Counted from the stretch's first letter, positions 1 to 5,457 are shown. The stretch is DNA of 5,487 bases from an uncultured Sutterella sp. (GCA_934255515.1 CAKQON010000091.1:1-5487); one strand, 5' to 3'. The notes: generated by a model not told the origin, from the sequence alone. Numbers and translations are program-made.

Positions 1-2
1 AG

Positions 3-80
3 TGGCCGATTCTGACCTTGGAAATCCAACCTGACCATATCCATTTGTTCGTAACCATCCCTCCGTCTCTGGCTGTTACC
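3..80 (+). pseudogene. IS200/IS605-type transposase (TnpA) remnant
   Basis: Reading from base 3 gives about 26 codons, including WPILTLEIQPDHIHLFVTIP. PDHIHLF is the HUH (His-hydrophobic-His) metal-binding motif of the Y1 single-strand transposases of IS200/IS605 elements, and the PP that follows is also usual there. After roughly codon 26 the frame turns into a Ser/Arg-rich run with no family resemblance and stops at 230. The second half of the enzyme, with its catalytic tyrosine helix, is therefore missing. The 5' part lies outside the window. I read it as a dead fragment left by insertion or recombination next to the transfer genes. The match is short and rests on the motif recalled from the family. 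Confidence 0.6.
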
Positions 81-142
81 GGCACGTCTTCCTCGTGCGC
101 GAATTCGGCCCCCTTGAGCCGAAGAAGGAGGGAGCAGAATGA
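77..142 (+). pseudogene. Possible 3' tail of a lost upstream transfer gene
   Basis: A frame different from that of the transposase remnant reads YRHVFLVREFGPLEPKKEGA, then E and a TGA that overlaps the traU start as ATGA. Such overlaps are typical between neighbouring genes of tra operons, and in F-type systems the gene before traU is traW. The frame is closed upstream by a TGA at 32-34 and has no good start, so at most the last 20 or so codons remain. I do not recognise the peptide as TraW. It could also be chance coding. Confidence 0.25.
125..131 (+). promoter_or_regulatory. Ribosome binding site of traU
   Basis: AAGGAGG lies seven bases before the ATG at 139. It is a near-perfect Shine-Dalgarno sequence and fixes the traU start. 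Confidence 0.8.
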
Positions 143-1236
143 CGCTCCGCAACATTGCCGAAGCCGCAGTAAAGGCCGCGGCCGCATTGACGCTTTCCCT
201 TTCTCTGGCAACTTCACCCCAGGCGCTTGAAACGGGTGCGGACATTTCGGGGGCCACTCAGGAAGGCGGCCCCGGATGCTACGACGCCGAAGTCATCGGC
301 GCCAAGATCATCTCGGGCGTCTGCTGGGACTGTCTGCTTCCGATCATCATCGGACAGCTCCCCATTGCGGGTTCGATGGACCGCATCCCGCCCGGTGCGG
401 CCGACAACACCGTTCTCGGCACCTGCATGTGCTACGACAAACTGGGCGTGCCGAAGTTCGGCTTCAGAACGTCCTTCTGGGAGCCCACGCGGCTTGTTGA
501 ACTCGTTCGTCAGAGCGGGTGCTCCGAGGTGCTCGGCGGCATCCGCTTTCCCTTCAGCCGGCTTACGCAGGGCAAACAGCAGGCTCTTGCCGATCAGCCC
601 ATCACCGGGACGGAAGGCGAAACCTACCGGCACTACCACTACTACACGTTCCCGCTCACCTACATGATGGACATGTGGGTGCCGTCCCGATGCAATCCGG
701 GCGGCTACATGGACCTCGACATCATGTATCTCTCGGAGATCGATCCGACCTGGAACAACGACGAGATCGCGTTCTTCACGCATCCGGAGGCGGCGCTCAT
801 CGCGTCGCCCCTCGGCGCCATCGCCTGCATCCCGGACGTGTTCGCGTCGAACGTCGGCCAGCCCTTGAAGGAACTCTACTGGTGCGCGGGCTCATGGGGC
901 GTCATCTACCCGACCTCCGGCAACGTCGTCGGCAAGGACGGTACGCTCACCGCAACGAGCATGCAGTCGGTCCGCGCCCTCTACGCGCTTCACAGAAGGG
1001 TGCTTGAATGGCGCTCGATCGGCGACGACGCCCTATGCGGCGGCAAGCTCGCGCCGTACCTTTCGAAAAATCAATATCGTTTTCAGGTGTTCCACCCGGT
1101 CGCCGAAACGGACGACAATCACGTCATGGGAGAAATGATCTTCACCTGGGGACTGGGCCGCACCATCCCCGCCGTGGGCGAAGATCCCGTCTACCTCATC
1201 TGGCGCTGGCTCGACTGCTGCAACACCGCAACCTGA
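139..1236 (+). CDS. traU: F-type conjugation protein TraU
   Basis: The 365-residue product matches the TraU family of F-type (MPF-F) type IV secretion systems, whose F plasmid member has about 330 residues. TraU is an exported periplasmic protein needed for efficient DNA transfer. Residues 1-29 look like a signal peptide, with a hydrophobic run AAAALTLSLSLA and likely cleavage near SPQA. The mature part carries at least eleven cysteines, including the CWDC pair (62, 65), CMC (96, 98), 128, 185, 230, 249, 300 and a terminal CC (360-361), as expected for a disulfide-bonded protein. The stretch around VCWDCLLPIIIGQLPI is a family hallmark. The start has an excellent Shine-Dalgarno. The gene looks intact, but it is followed by cargo genes rather than by trbC and traN, and a transposase remnant precedes it, so the local transfer operon seems rearranged. 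Confidence 0.92.
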   Translation: MTLRNIAEAAVKAAAALTLSLSLATSPQALETGADISGATQEGGPGCYDAEVIGAKIISGVCWDCLLPIIIGQLPIAGSMDRIPPGAADNTVLGTCMCYDKLGVPKFGFRTSFWEPTRLVELVRQSGCSEVLGGIRFPFSRLTQGKQQALADQPITGTEGETYRHYHYYTFPLTYMMDMWVPSRCNPGGYMDLDIMYLSEIDPTWNNDEIAFFTHPEAALIASPLGAIACIPDVFASNVGQPLKELYWCAGSWGVIYPTSGNVVGKDGTLTATSMQSVRALYALHRRVLEWRSIGDDALCGGKLAPYLSKNQYRFQVFHPVAETDDNHVMGEMIFTWGLGRTIPAVGEDPVYLIWRWLDCCNTAT

Positions 1237-1294
1237 CCGCCCGCGCCTCGAAAATCCCCTTCGGATGTTCCCCGGGCGTCCGAAAGGAAAAACG

Positions 1295-1310
1295 ATTAAT
1301 CCGGATTAAT
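1295..1310. promoter_or_regulatory. Perfect 16-bp palindrome, likely operator
   Basis: ATTAATCCGGATTAAT is fully self-complementary and lies 31 bases before the start of the IHF-like gene. It is AT-rich with a CCGG centre, the look of a dimeric repressor site. The same TCCGGATT core occurs in the operator-like region before the H-NS-like gene. The protein that binds it is not identified. Confidence 0.6.
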
Positions 1311-1327
1311 ACTTCAATTTGCCAGGG

Positions 1328-1333
1328 AAGGAG
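1328..1333 (+). promoter_or_regulatory. Ribosome binding site of the IHF-like gene
   Basis: AAGGAG ends eight bases before the ATG at 1342. It supports that start and the short N-terminal extension of the protein. Confidence 0.75.
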
Positions 1334-1341
1334 AGCAGCGC

Positions 1342-1677
1342 ATGCCATTGTCCGCACGCCGCCCCGAGGGGCCGCAGTCCATTACGCATTCGAAGCTTGT
1401 CACGGAGATTGTTCACGATTTTCCGCACGTGAGCGAGCGTCACGTCGTCAAGGCCGCCGCAGTCATCGAATCGCTTCTCGCGAAGACCCTCATCGGGGGC
1501 GACCGCGTCGAGGTCCGGGGATTCGGTTCCTTCGGCGTCAAGATGCGCCGCGCACGCAAGGGCCGCAACCCGGCGACCAACGAGGAAATCGACCTCAAGC
1601 GCCGGTGCACCGTCTACTTCAAGGCAGGGAAGGACCTCCGCGCCTGCGTCGATGCGTCGAGGAGCGCCGGGGAATGA
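1342..1677 (+). CDS. IHF-beta-like / HU-family DNA-bending protein
   Basis: The 111-residue product belongs to the HU/IHF family of small dimeric proteins that bend DNA by inserting a proline from each beta arm into the minor groove. It follows the family layout: helices at about 14-50 (ITHSKLVTEIVHDF, then VVKAAAVIESLLAKTL), the signature RVEVRGFGSF at 55-64, the arm GRNP with Pro77 at the tip, and the C-terminal FKAGKDLR at 93-100. The wording is closer to IHF beta than to HU. An extra 13 residues or so at the N-terminus (MPLSARRPEGPQS) and a short tail lengthen it compared with the usual 90-95. Its stop overlaps the next gene's start as ATGA, so the two are probably translationally coupled. 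A perfect palindrome upstream suggests control by a repressor. It may be a plasmid-borne architectural protein or the local regulator of the following gene. Confidence 0.9.
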   Translation: MPLSARRPEGPQSITHSKLVTEIVHDFPHVSERHVVKAAAVIESLLAKTLIGGDRVEVRGFGSFGVKMRRARKGRNPATNEEIDLKRRCTVYFKAGKDLRACVDASRSAGE

Positions 1678-2630
1678 AGGAAATCGACGACTTCATCCGC
1701 GCTCAGTGCGCTCCGCTTCTCAAGGCGCGCGGGAGGCTCGCCATGCCCGCCGGGCTTGATTCGGGGCTCGTACAGCTCCTTCGCTGCGTATCCTCCGCCT
1801 GCATCCCCGGGTTCGAGGCGCATTCCGGGCGCGCCCTCGCGGCTCAGGAGGAATCCGCCGCGCTTGCGGCCTCCATGAATCAGGACCGAAGCGGGGACGC
1901 GGAACTCGTCTACCGCATCCGTGCGGGCGCAATGCTCAAAAGCTGGGAGATCGAGCGCCTGATTTTCTGCTTCACTCCGGACTCCCGACGGAAGATCACC
2001 GAGAACGACTGGTGGCGAAGCTGCCCCGTCGATTACCTTGTCGAGAACTTCAGGCCCTGGTGCGTCTACGTTTCTCTCGACGGCTTCACGGATTCCAAAG
2101 GCGATTCCGGCCGTTTCGGCGGATTCTTCGCCACCTTCGACTGCTTCGAGGGAGAGCTCTGCCTCTCCGTCCAGCAGATCTCGAAGGCGGGAGAGTGGTT
2201 CGCGGAAATGCTCCACGTCTATCCCATGAAGTCCGGCCAAACGCTCGGTCAGGTCGCCGACGGCTACGGCTTCAGGATGCGGGATGCCGCTCAGCTCAAA
2301 AAGCGCTTCAAAGACTCGGCCGGCGCTTCCGAAGAGAACGTTGCGCAACTCCTCACGCAGGCCGGAGAAACGATGGCCGCCTATGTTTTCCCCATGCTCG
2401 TCGCCATGATGAGCGACGAAATGGTTAAGAGAAGGGAGTGCAGAGTAGAAGTTGCCAAGGACGGGAAGGACGTTCCCGCCGTGACTCCCGTACCGGGGTT
2501 CGCCGACATGCCCGTGCGGAATCCCGGCATTGACGGCATAGATCCCGCCCTGCTTGAGCGCGATTCCGGGAAGCTCCGGGTGCTCCTCATGCGTCTTCGG
2601 GATGAGGAGCCGGAGGGCGGACTCAATTGA
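1674..2630 (+). CDS. Candidate AcrVA2-family anti-CRISPR (anti-Cas12a) protein
   Basis: The 318-residue product resembles, by recall, AcrVA2 of Moraxella bovoculi (about 320 residues), which lowers Cas12a production. The blocks occur in the same order: ALDNGL-like AGLDSGLVQLL at 26-36, a helical stretch before PWCVYVSL at 128-135 (LPDWCVYVDI in AcrVA2), GGFFATFD at 149-156 (GFWAIYDI), YPMKSGQTLGQV at 183-194 (FILSSGQSVAEV), and FPMLVAMMSDE at 239-249 (LPYLLWLCVAEP). The C-terminal 70 residues do not resemble AcrVA2, and the last seven codons are part of a direct repeat, so this end may have been replaced. No signal peptide or membrane segment is visible, so it is cytoplasmic. The ATG at 1674 overlaps the stop of the IHF-like gene (ATGA), which argues for coupled translation. 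The open frame extends upstream to 1008, but that part shadows other genes. If the family call is wrong, it is an unrecognised accessory protein. Confidence 0.6.
   Translation: MKEIDDFIRAQCAPLLKARGRLAMPAGLDSGLVQLLRCVSSACIPGFEAHSGRALAAQEESAALAASMNQDRSGDAELVYRIRAGAMLKSWEIERLIFCFTPDSRRKITENDWWRSCPVDYLVENFRPWCVYVSLDGFTDSKGDSGRFGGFFATFDCFEGELCLSVQQISKAGEWFAEMLHVYPMKSGQTLGQVADGYGFRMRDAAQLKKRFKDSAGASEENVAQLLTQAGETMAAYVFPMLVAMMSDEMVKRRECRVEVAKDGKDVPAVTPVPGFADMPVRNPGIDGIDPALLERDSGKLRVLLMRLRDEEPEGGLN
2588..2630 (+). repeat. Direct repeat, left copy
   Basis: These 43 bases recur at 4049-4091 with seven differences, all transitions. The last 26 (2605-2630) differ at a single position. The repeat ends exactly at the stop codon of the AcrVA2-like gene and encodes its EPEGGLN end. 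It also contains GGAGCCGGAGGG, rich in Shine-Dalgarno-like sequence. Confidence 0.9.
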
Positions 2631-2679
2631 CGGGGATCCAGGGACTTGCGGTACAGAGTGACCGAGGGTTGCAGGCGAT

Positions 2680-2745
2680 TTATCTGCTAAATTTTTCCAC
2701 TTATCTGCTAATATCTGCTAAATCAAATTTAGCAGATAGCAGATA
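2680..2745. promoter_or_regulatory. TATCTGCTA repeat cluster, likely operator of the AlbA_2 gene
   Basis: The nonamer TATCTGCTA occurs directly at 2681-2689, 2702-2710 and 2712-2720, and in inverted form (TAGCAGATA) at 2730-2738 and 2737-2745. The third and fourth copies form a perfect 12-bp inverted repeat (2712-2723 against 2727-2738) with a 3-base spacer. The cluster ends twelve bases before the ATG of a gene whose product has a winged-helix domain, so autoregulation is likely. The AT-rich stretch probably includes the promoter (TAATAT at 2709-2714 is a possible -10), but no clear -35 box is visible. Confidence 0.75.
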
Positions 2746-2756
2746 CCGTGTTAGTT

Positions 2757-4091
2757 ATGAAATTAAGCGAACCGGAAAGCCAAGTACTTGAATACAAAGA
2801 AGAATGGTCCGACACGGTTAAGAAGACCATGATCGCTTTCGCAAACGATCTTGGTGGTGTTTTGCAGATCGGCGTGGCAGATGACGGCGAAGTAGTCGGA
2901 TGCAATTTCGATATGGTTGAGCGCGCCGCAAGATCGTTTGCATGAAACGGCGTTGAGCCCTCAATGTCGGAGCTCGTACAAGTACGAAAGCAGAACATCG
3001 GCGGCAAAATTTTGGCAGCAGTCATCGTCGCCCCCGGCCGAGAAGCGCCCTACAGCTTCAAAGGAAAGGTCTTCACCGATGGCGGCGTCTTCATCCGTTT
3101 GGGGGGACAAACCGTTCCCGCATCCCGGGATGAAGTCTTTCAAATCATCCGGCGCGGTGATCCCCGCACCTGGGAAACCCGCACAACCGCCGTCACGGAG
3201 CTGACCTTCGATGATGCATCAAGGGTGTTTGCCAAACAGAATGTTCCTTTTTCCGAGGCTAATTGGCTCGGGTACGGCATTCATTCCCGAGATCGTCGGT
3301 TCACAAATCTGGCGCTTCTTATTTCCGATCAATGCCCGGCTCGAATCATTTTGAATATTTATGACGATTCGGGCGCAGTAAAAGGCTCCGAACGCATAGG
3401 CGGGTCGATCCTCGCACAGCTTGAAAGTGTTCAGGAAAGACTCGCCGTCGTCAATGAACCCATACTTACGAAAAAAGCCGGGGCGCTTGCGCGTAATGAA
3501 ACCTATCCCTGGCCGCAGTTCGCCCTGCGGGAAGCGCTGGTCAATACGATGGCCCATCGCGACTATTCTTCGCCGCTTCAGGCCGCCGTCAATATCCATA
3601 CGGATTTCATTTCATTTCTGACGCCGGGCGGAATCCCGTCGGAGCTGACGCTTGAGGAAGCATTGGCCGAAGGCGCAAGCTTCTGCAGAAACGAAAAGCT
3701 CGCTGAAATCTTCATGCGTCTTCGCTGGATGGAAAAAGCGGGAACGGGATTCTCCGACATATTCCGCGACTATGCCGTATTTCCTCAAAAGCCGCGGATG
3801 CGTCATATAGCCCGATCATTCCTCATCGAACTTCCCCGTGTTTCATTTGAGCGGACCGATAATGAGTATGAACTTCTCAAGTTTGTTCGTTCGGTCCCGC
3901 AAGGCCGAAGGCGTGCGGAGATTGAGAAACATTTGGGTCTCAGCCGGCCGACGACGGCGAACCTCATCAAGAAGCTTCTGATGGACGGGGATCTGGTTCG
4001 CGTTGGGCAGGGCCCCGCAACAAGATACACAACTCAGCCTCAACCCTCCATATGCCTTCAGAATAAGGAGCCGGAGGGCGGACTTAATTGA
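2757..4091 (+). pseudogene. AlbA_2 / AAA_4 / winged-helix ATP-binding protein, split by an in-frame TGA
   Basis: Two open parts lie in the same frame and are separated only by a TGA at 2943-2945, so this is one gene of about 444 codons, the usual size. Residues 1-62 form the first half of a Schlafen-type AlbA_2 domain (EYKEEW, then IAFANDLGGVLQIGVADDGE). It continues after the TGA as NGVEPSMSELVQVR. The later part, counted from the ATG at 2964, carries the divergent AAA_4/HATPase region: REALVNTMAHRDY at 189-201, LTPGGIP at 219-225 and EKAGTGF at 257-263. A winged helix follows at about 300-357 (GLSRPTTANLIKKLL). Such proteins are viewed as nucleic-acid-linked regulators or defence factors; the exact role is unknown. 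CGA to TGA would be a single transition. The rest of the frame is intact, so the lesion is recent, or the halves are made separately (ATG 2964, no good Shine-Dalgarno). A GTG at 2748 is an alternative start; neither has a clear Shine-Dalgarno. The last codons come from the direct repeat. Confidence 0.8.
4049..4091 (+). repeat. Direct repeat, right copy
   Basis: This partner of the repeat at 2588-2630 lies 1461 bases further on and in the same reading frame. It again encodes a KEPEGGLN-type end plus stop. Six of the seven differences have A or T in this copy. Together the two copies bracket the AlbA_2 module. Confidence 0.9.
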
Positions 4092-4108
4092 GTTCTGGAA
4101 GCAACAAA

Positions 4109-4336
4109 ATGCTGAGTGTTCGGCTGGAACCGGAAATAGAGGAACGCCTGGACAACTTGGCCCGCGAAACCGGACGCACAAAGAACTTACTTGTGCAAGA
4201 AGCGATTGAGCGATACCTGGACGATCCGGAAGACGTTTTTCTCGCGGAACGCGTTTTGGAACGTCTTCGCCGAGGCGAAGAGAAAACGCATTTGGCCGAG
4301 GAAGTAGAGAAGAAGATGTCGAAGACGGTCGATTGA
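4109..4336 (+). CDS. RelB-like ribbon-helix-helix antitoxin without toxin
   Basis: The 75-residue product begins MLSVRLEPEIEERLDNLARE, the standard opening of a family of RelB-type antitoxins. The first strand and two helices form the DNA-binding ribbon-helix-helix. The acidic, helical second half (DDPEDVFLAERVLERLRRGEEKTH, 38-61 region) is the part that would wrap the toxin. Such antitoxins neutralise RelE/ParE-type toxins and repress their own operon. Here no toxin gene follows: the gene ends 30 bases before a terminator, and the next gene is on the other strand. The ATG at 4109 has GGAAG seven bases upstream and matches the family start. A TTG at 4088, overlapping the previous stop and served by the GGAGGG in the repeat, would add seven residues. 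The end (KKMSKTVD) looks short and altered compared with relatives. Confidence 0.85.
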   Translation: MLSVRLEPEIEERLDNLARETGRTKNLLVQEAIERYLDDPEDVFLAERVLERLRRGEEKTHLAEEVEKKMSKTVD

Positions 4337-4366
4337 GCGGTCCTTTCGGTATACGCAGAAGAAAGC

Positions 4367-4392
4367 AAAGCCCCCGGTTTCCCGAGGGCTTT
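4367..4392. terminator. Hairpin terminator between converging genes
   Basis: AAAGCCC at 4367-4373 pairs with GGGCTTT at 4386-4392, and inside CGG pairs with CCG around a TTTC loop, with one C/A mismatch. It sits between the antitoxin gene (plus) and the H-NS-like gene (minus) and can serve both. On the minus strand the GGGCTTTGCTTTC end gives the better T-rich tail. Confidence 0.8.
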
Positions 4393-4396
4393 GGCA

Positions 4397-4753
4397 TTAC
4401 CTGGACGGCTGTTCGATGAGCATGTCCTTCGGCTCGAAGCCGGCCTCGATGGCCTTCACGAACCAGTCGGGCTTCTTCGGACCGCGGCCGGACCAGGTTT
4501 CCTCGCCGTCCGGGTTCTTGTACTTGGCCTTGGCGCCTGAGCCCGTGCGGGAGCGCTTCGTCTGGGGAGCGTCGGCTTCGCAGGGTACGCCGAGTTCCTT
4601 GGCGGTGAAGTGAAACATCTGCGCGTACCTGCGGCATTCGGCAAGTACGTCTGCGCGAAGGGCTTCGCGTTCGGCATCGAGCGCCTTCTGCTTTTCCTCG
4701 AAGGCGTTGAGACGGCCGGCGATGGCGTTGAAATCGATTGTGTTGTTGTCCAT
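4397..4753 (-). CDS. H-NS-family nucleoid protein
   Basis: The 118-residue product has the two-part H-NS plan. Residues 8-57 form a charged helical oligomerisation region (IAGRLNAFEEKQKALDAERE). A basic linker (KRSRTGSGAKAK, 66-77) follows, then the C-terminal DNA-binding motif YKNPDGEETWSGRG at 78-91. H-NS proteins bind AT-rich DNA and silence horizontally acquired genes; copies on conjugative elements are thought to keep the element from disturbing its host. The core of the binding loop here reads SGRGPKKPDW, with proline where many relatives have a second arginine (xGR). It shares the terminator with the antitoxin gene. AGGA (complement of 4762-4765) lies eight bases before the start, supporting the ATG at 4753. 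Palindromes upstream suggest control by a dimeric repressor. Confidence 0.9.
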   Translation of the reverse strand: MDNNTIDFNAIAGRLNAFEEKQKALDAEREALRADVLAECRRYAQMFHFTAKELGVPCEADAPQTKRSRTGSGAKAKYKNPDGEETWSGRGPKKPDWFVKAIEAGFEPKDMLIEQPSR

Positions 4754-5051
4754 TTCTTAAATCCTGAATTGAACGACCGCAAAGTCCGGATTGATTGCTC
4801 AATATCGATTAAATCGAATTCCGGACTCCAAAATGGATTCCGAAGAATTATGCCACGCATTCGCAGAGTTCTTTTTCGATGTAGGATCAATCCGCACTCC
4901 GCATCAGCAGAATCCGGATAGGAATCCGGGCGGGATTCTCAATCCAACGTATCCCTGAGATTCCAAAGATCCGGTTGGCTGATTGCCTGCCGGGAGGGTT
5001 TCCTTTGGGTCCGGCTGTCGATCCGGTTGTCGATCCCGGTTCATGCGGCAA
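4754..5051. promoter_or_regulatory. Upstream region of the H-NS-like gene, rich in TCCGG motifs
   Basis: I see no convincing gene in this stretch of about 300 bases. Next to the H-NS-like gene are AGTCCGGA at 4783-4790 and its exact inverse TCCGGACT at 4820-4827. Between them is the palindrome TCGATTAAATCGA (4805-4817, single central base). TCCGG occurs seven times on the plus strand (4785, 4820, 4913, 4925, 4970, 5010, 5022), and once more just beyond at 5067. A 12-base unit CCGGYTGTCGAT is repeated in tandem at 5011-5034 with one difference. The promoter of the H-NS-like gene should lie here, but no clear -35/-10 pair stands out. Confidence 0.55.
4783..4827. promoter_or_regulatory. Inverted repeat operator before the H-NS-like gene
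   Basis: The outer 8-bp arms (AGTCCGGA and TCCGGACT) are perfect and enclose the inner palindrome TCGATTAAATCGA. The left arm continues as TCCGGATTGATT, close to the TCCGGATTAAT at the IHF-like gene. It lies 30-74 bases upstream of the H-NS-like start, a usual place for an operator. Confidence 0.6.
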
Positions 5052-5426
5052 TTACGCCGCTGATCTTCCGGATTCCTGAATTTCCGTTTTGGAAGCAGGG
5101 GAATTGGCATCCGATTCGGAACCATCCAGCGCTCTCCCGATGATCCTCGCGCAACGATCGGCCGTATTGAGAAGCCGACCCTCCCAATGCCGCATGATGT
5201 CGGAGCGCTCCCTCCGGTCGATTGCGCCGGAAATCCATGCGGCTTCCGCGAGGGATATGAATCGGTCGTAATGCTCCGCCGCTTCAAGAAGCATTCCGAG
5301 AAATCCCTTTGCCTCCGCTTCCGGGACAACCATCGGATGATGATCGTAGGAAGCGGGCTCAAGGGGTTCGTCGTCAACTTCCAGCGTTTTTCTACTCCCT
5401 ACCCAGAGGTAGCTTAAAAACAGCAA
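5052..5426 (-). CDS. Unrecognised small helical protein
   Basis: I do not recognise this 124-residue product. Its composition is that of a real protein: acidic and basic residues are spaced as in amphipathic helices (FLGMLLEAAEHYDRFISLAE, then IDRRERSDIMRHWEGRLLNT and ADRCARIIGRALDG), followed by a Ser/Glu-rich tail. No signal peptide or clear membrane segment is present, so it is probably cytoplasmic. The start is unclear. The only long option is TTG at 5426 with a weak AGG upstream. The first ATG (5333) lacks a Shine-Dalgarno and would give 93 residues. A good Shine-Dalgarno (GGGAG) lies before codon CTG near residue 19, a third option. An overlapping frame from 5377 to 4904 is Ser/Arg/Pro-rich and looks like a shadow. 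The gene reads toward the H-NS-like gene, about 300 bases away. Confidence 0.5.
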   Translation of the reverse strand: MLFLSYLWVGSRKTLEVDDEPLEPASYDHHPMVVPEAEAKGFLGMLLEAAEHYDRFISLAEAAWISGAIDRRERSDIMRHWEGRLLNTADRCARIIGRALDGSESDANSPASKTEIQESGRSAA

Positions 5427-5457
5427 CGATTGCCTGAAATAACCACAAAAATGACTT

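Larger units (their letters stand above)
1237..1341 (+). promoter_or_regulatory. traU / IHF-like intergenic region
   Basis: This gap holds a weak inverted repeat just after traU (TTCGGA at 1260-1265 and TCCGAA at 1279-1284, loop of 13), which could be a poor terminator. A perfect palindrome and a ribosome binding site follow. A TAATAC at 1307-1312 could be a -10 box overlapping the palindrome, but I see no convincing -35 box. Confidence 0.4.

Noticed and set aside
1008..1673. The long upward extension of the AcrVA2-like open frame, giving 540 residues
   Set aside because: It overlaps traU and the IHF-like gene, is very Arg-rich, and has no family resemblance. The ATG at 1674 fits the coupled start.
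1614..2348. A 244-residue minus-strand frame opposite the AcrVA2-like gene
   Set aside because: It mirrors the plus-strand gene, which has a coupled start and family-like motifs. No start signals or motifs support the minus frame.
2680..2745. CRISPR array
   Set aside because: The repeats are nine bases long, mixed in orientation, and without regular spacers.
2943..2966. Selenocysteine insertion at the TGA
   Set aside because: The downstream stem is short with a small loop, and the AlbA_2 family gives no reason for Sec or Cys at this place.
3843..4802. A 319-residue minus-strand frame across the AlbA_2 end, antitoxin and H-NS-like genes
   Set aside because: It is a shadow of three supported genes and spans a terminator.
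4904..5377. A 157-residue minus-strand frame with a Shine-Dalgarno upstream of a TTG
   Set aside because: The product is Ser/Arg/Pro-rich and low in helical order, typical of a shadow of the 5052-5426 frame, although the Shine-Dalgarno keeps some doubt.
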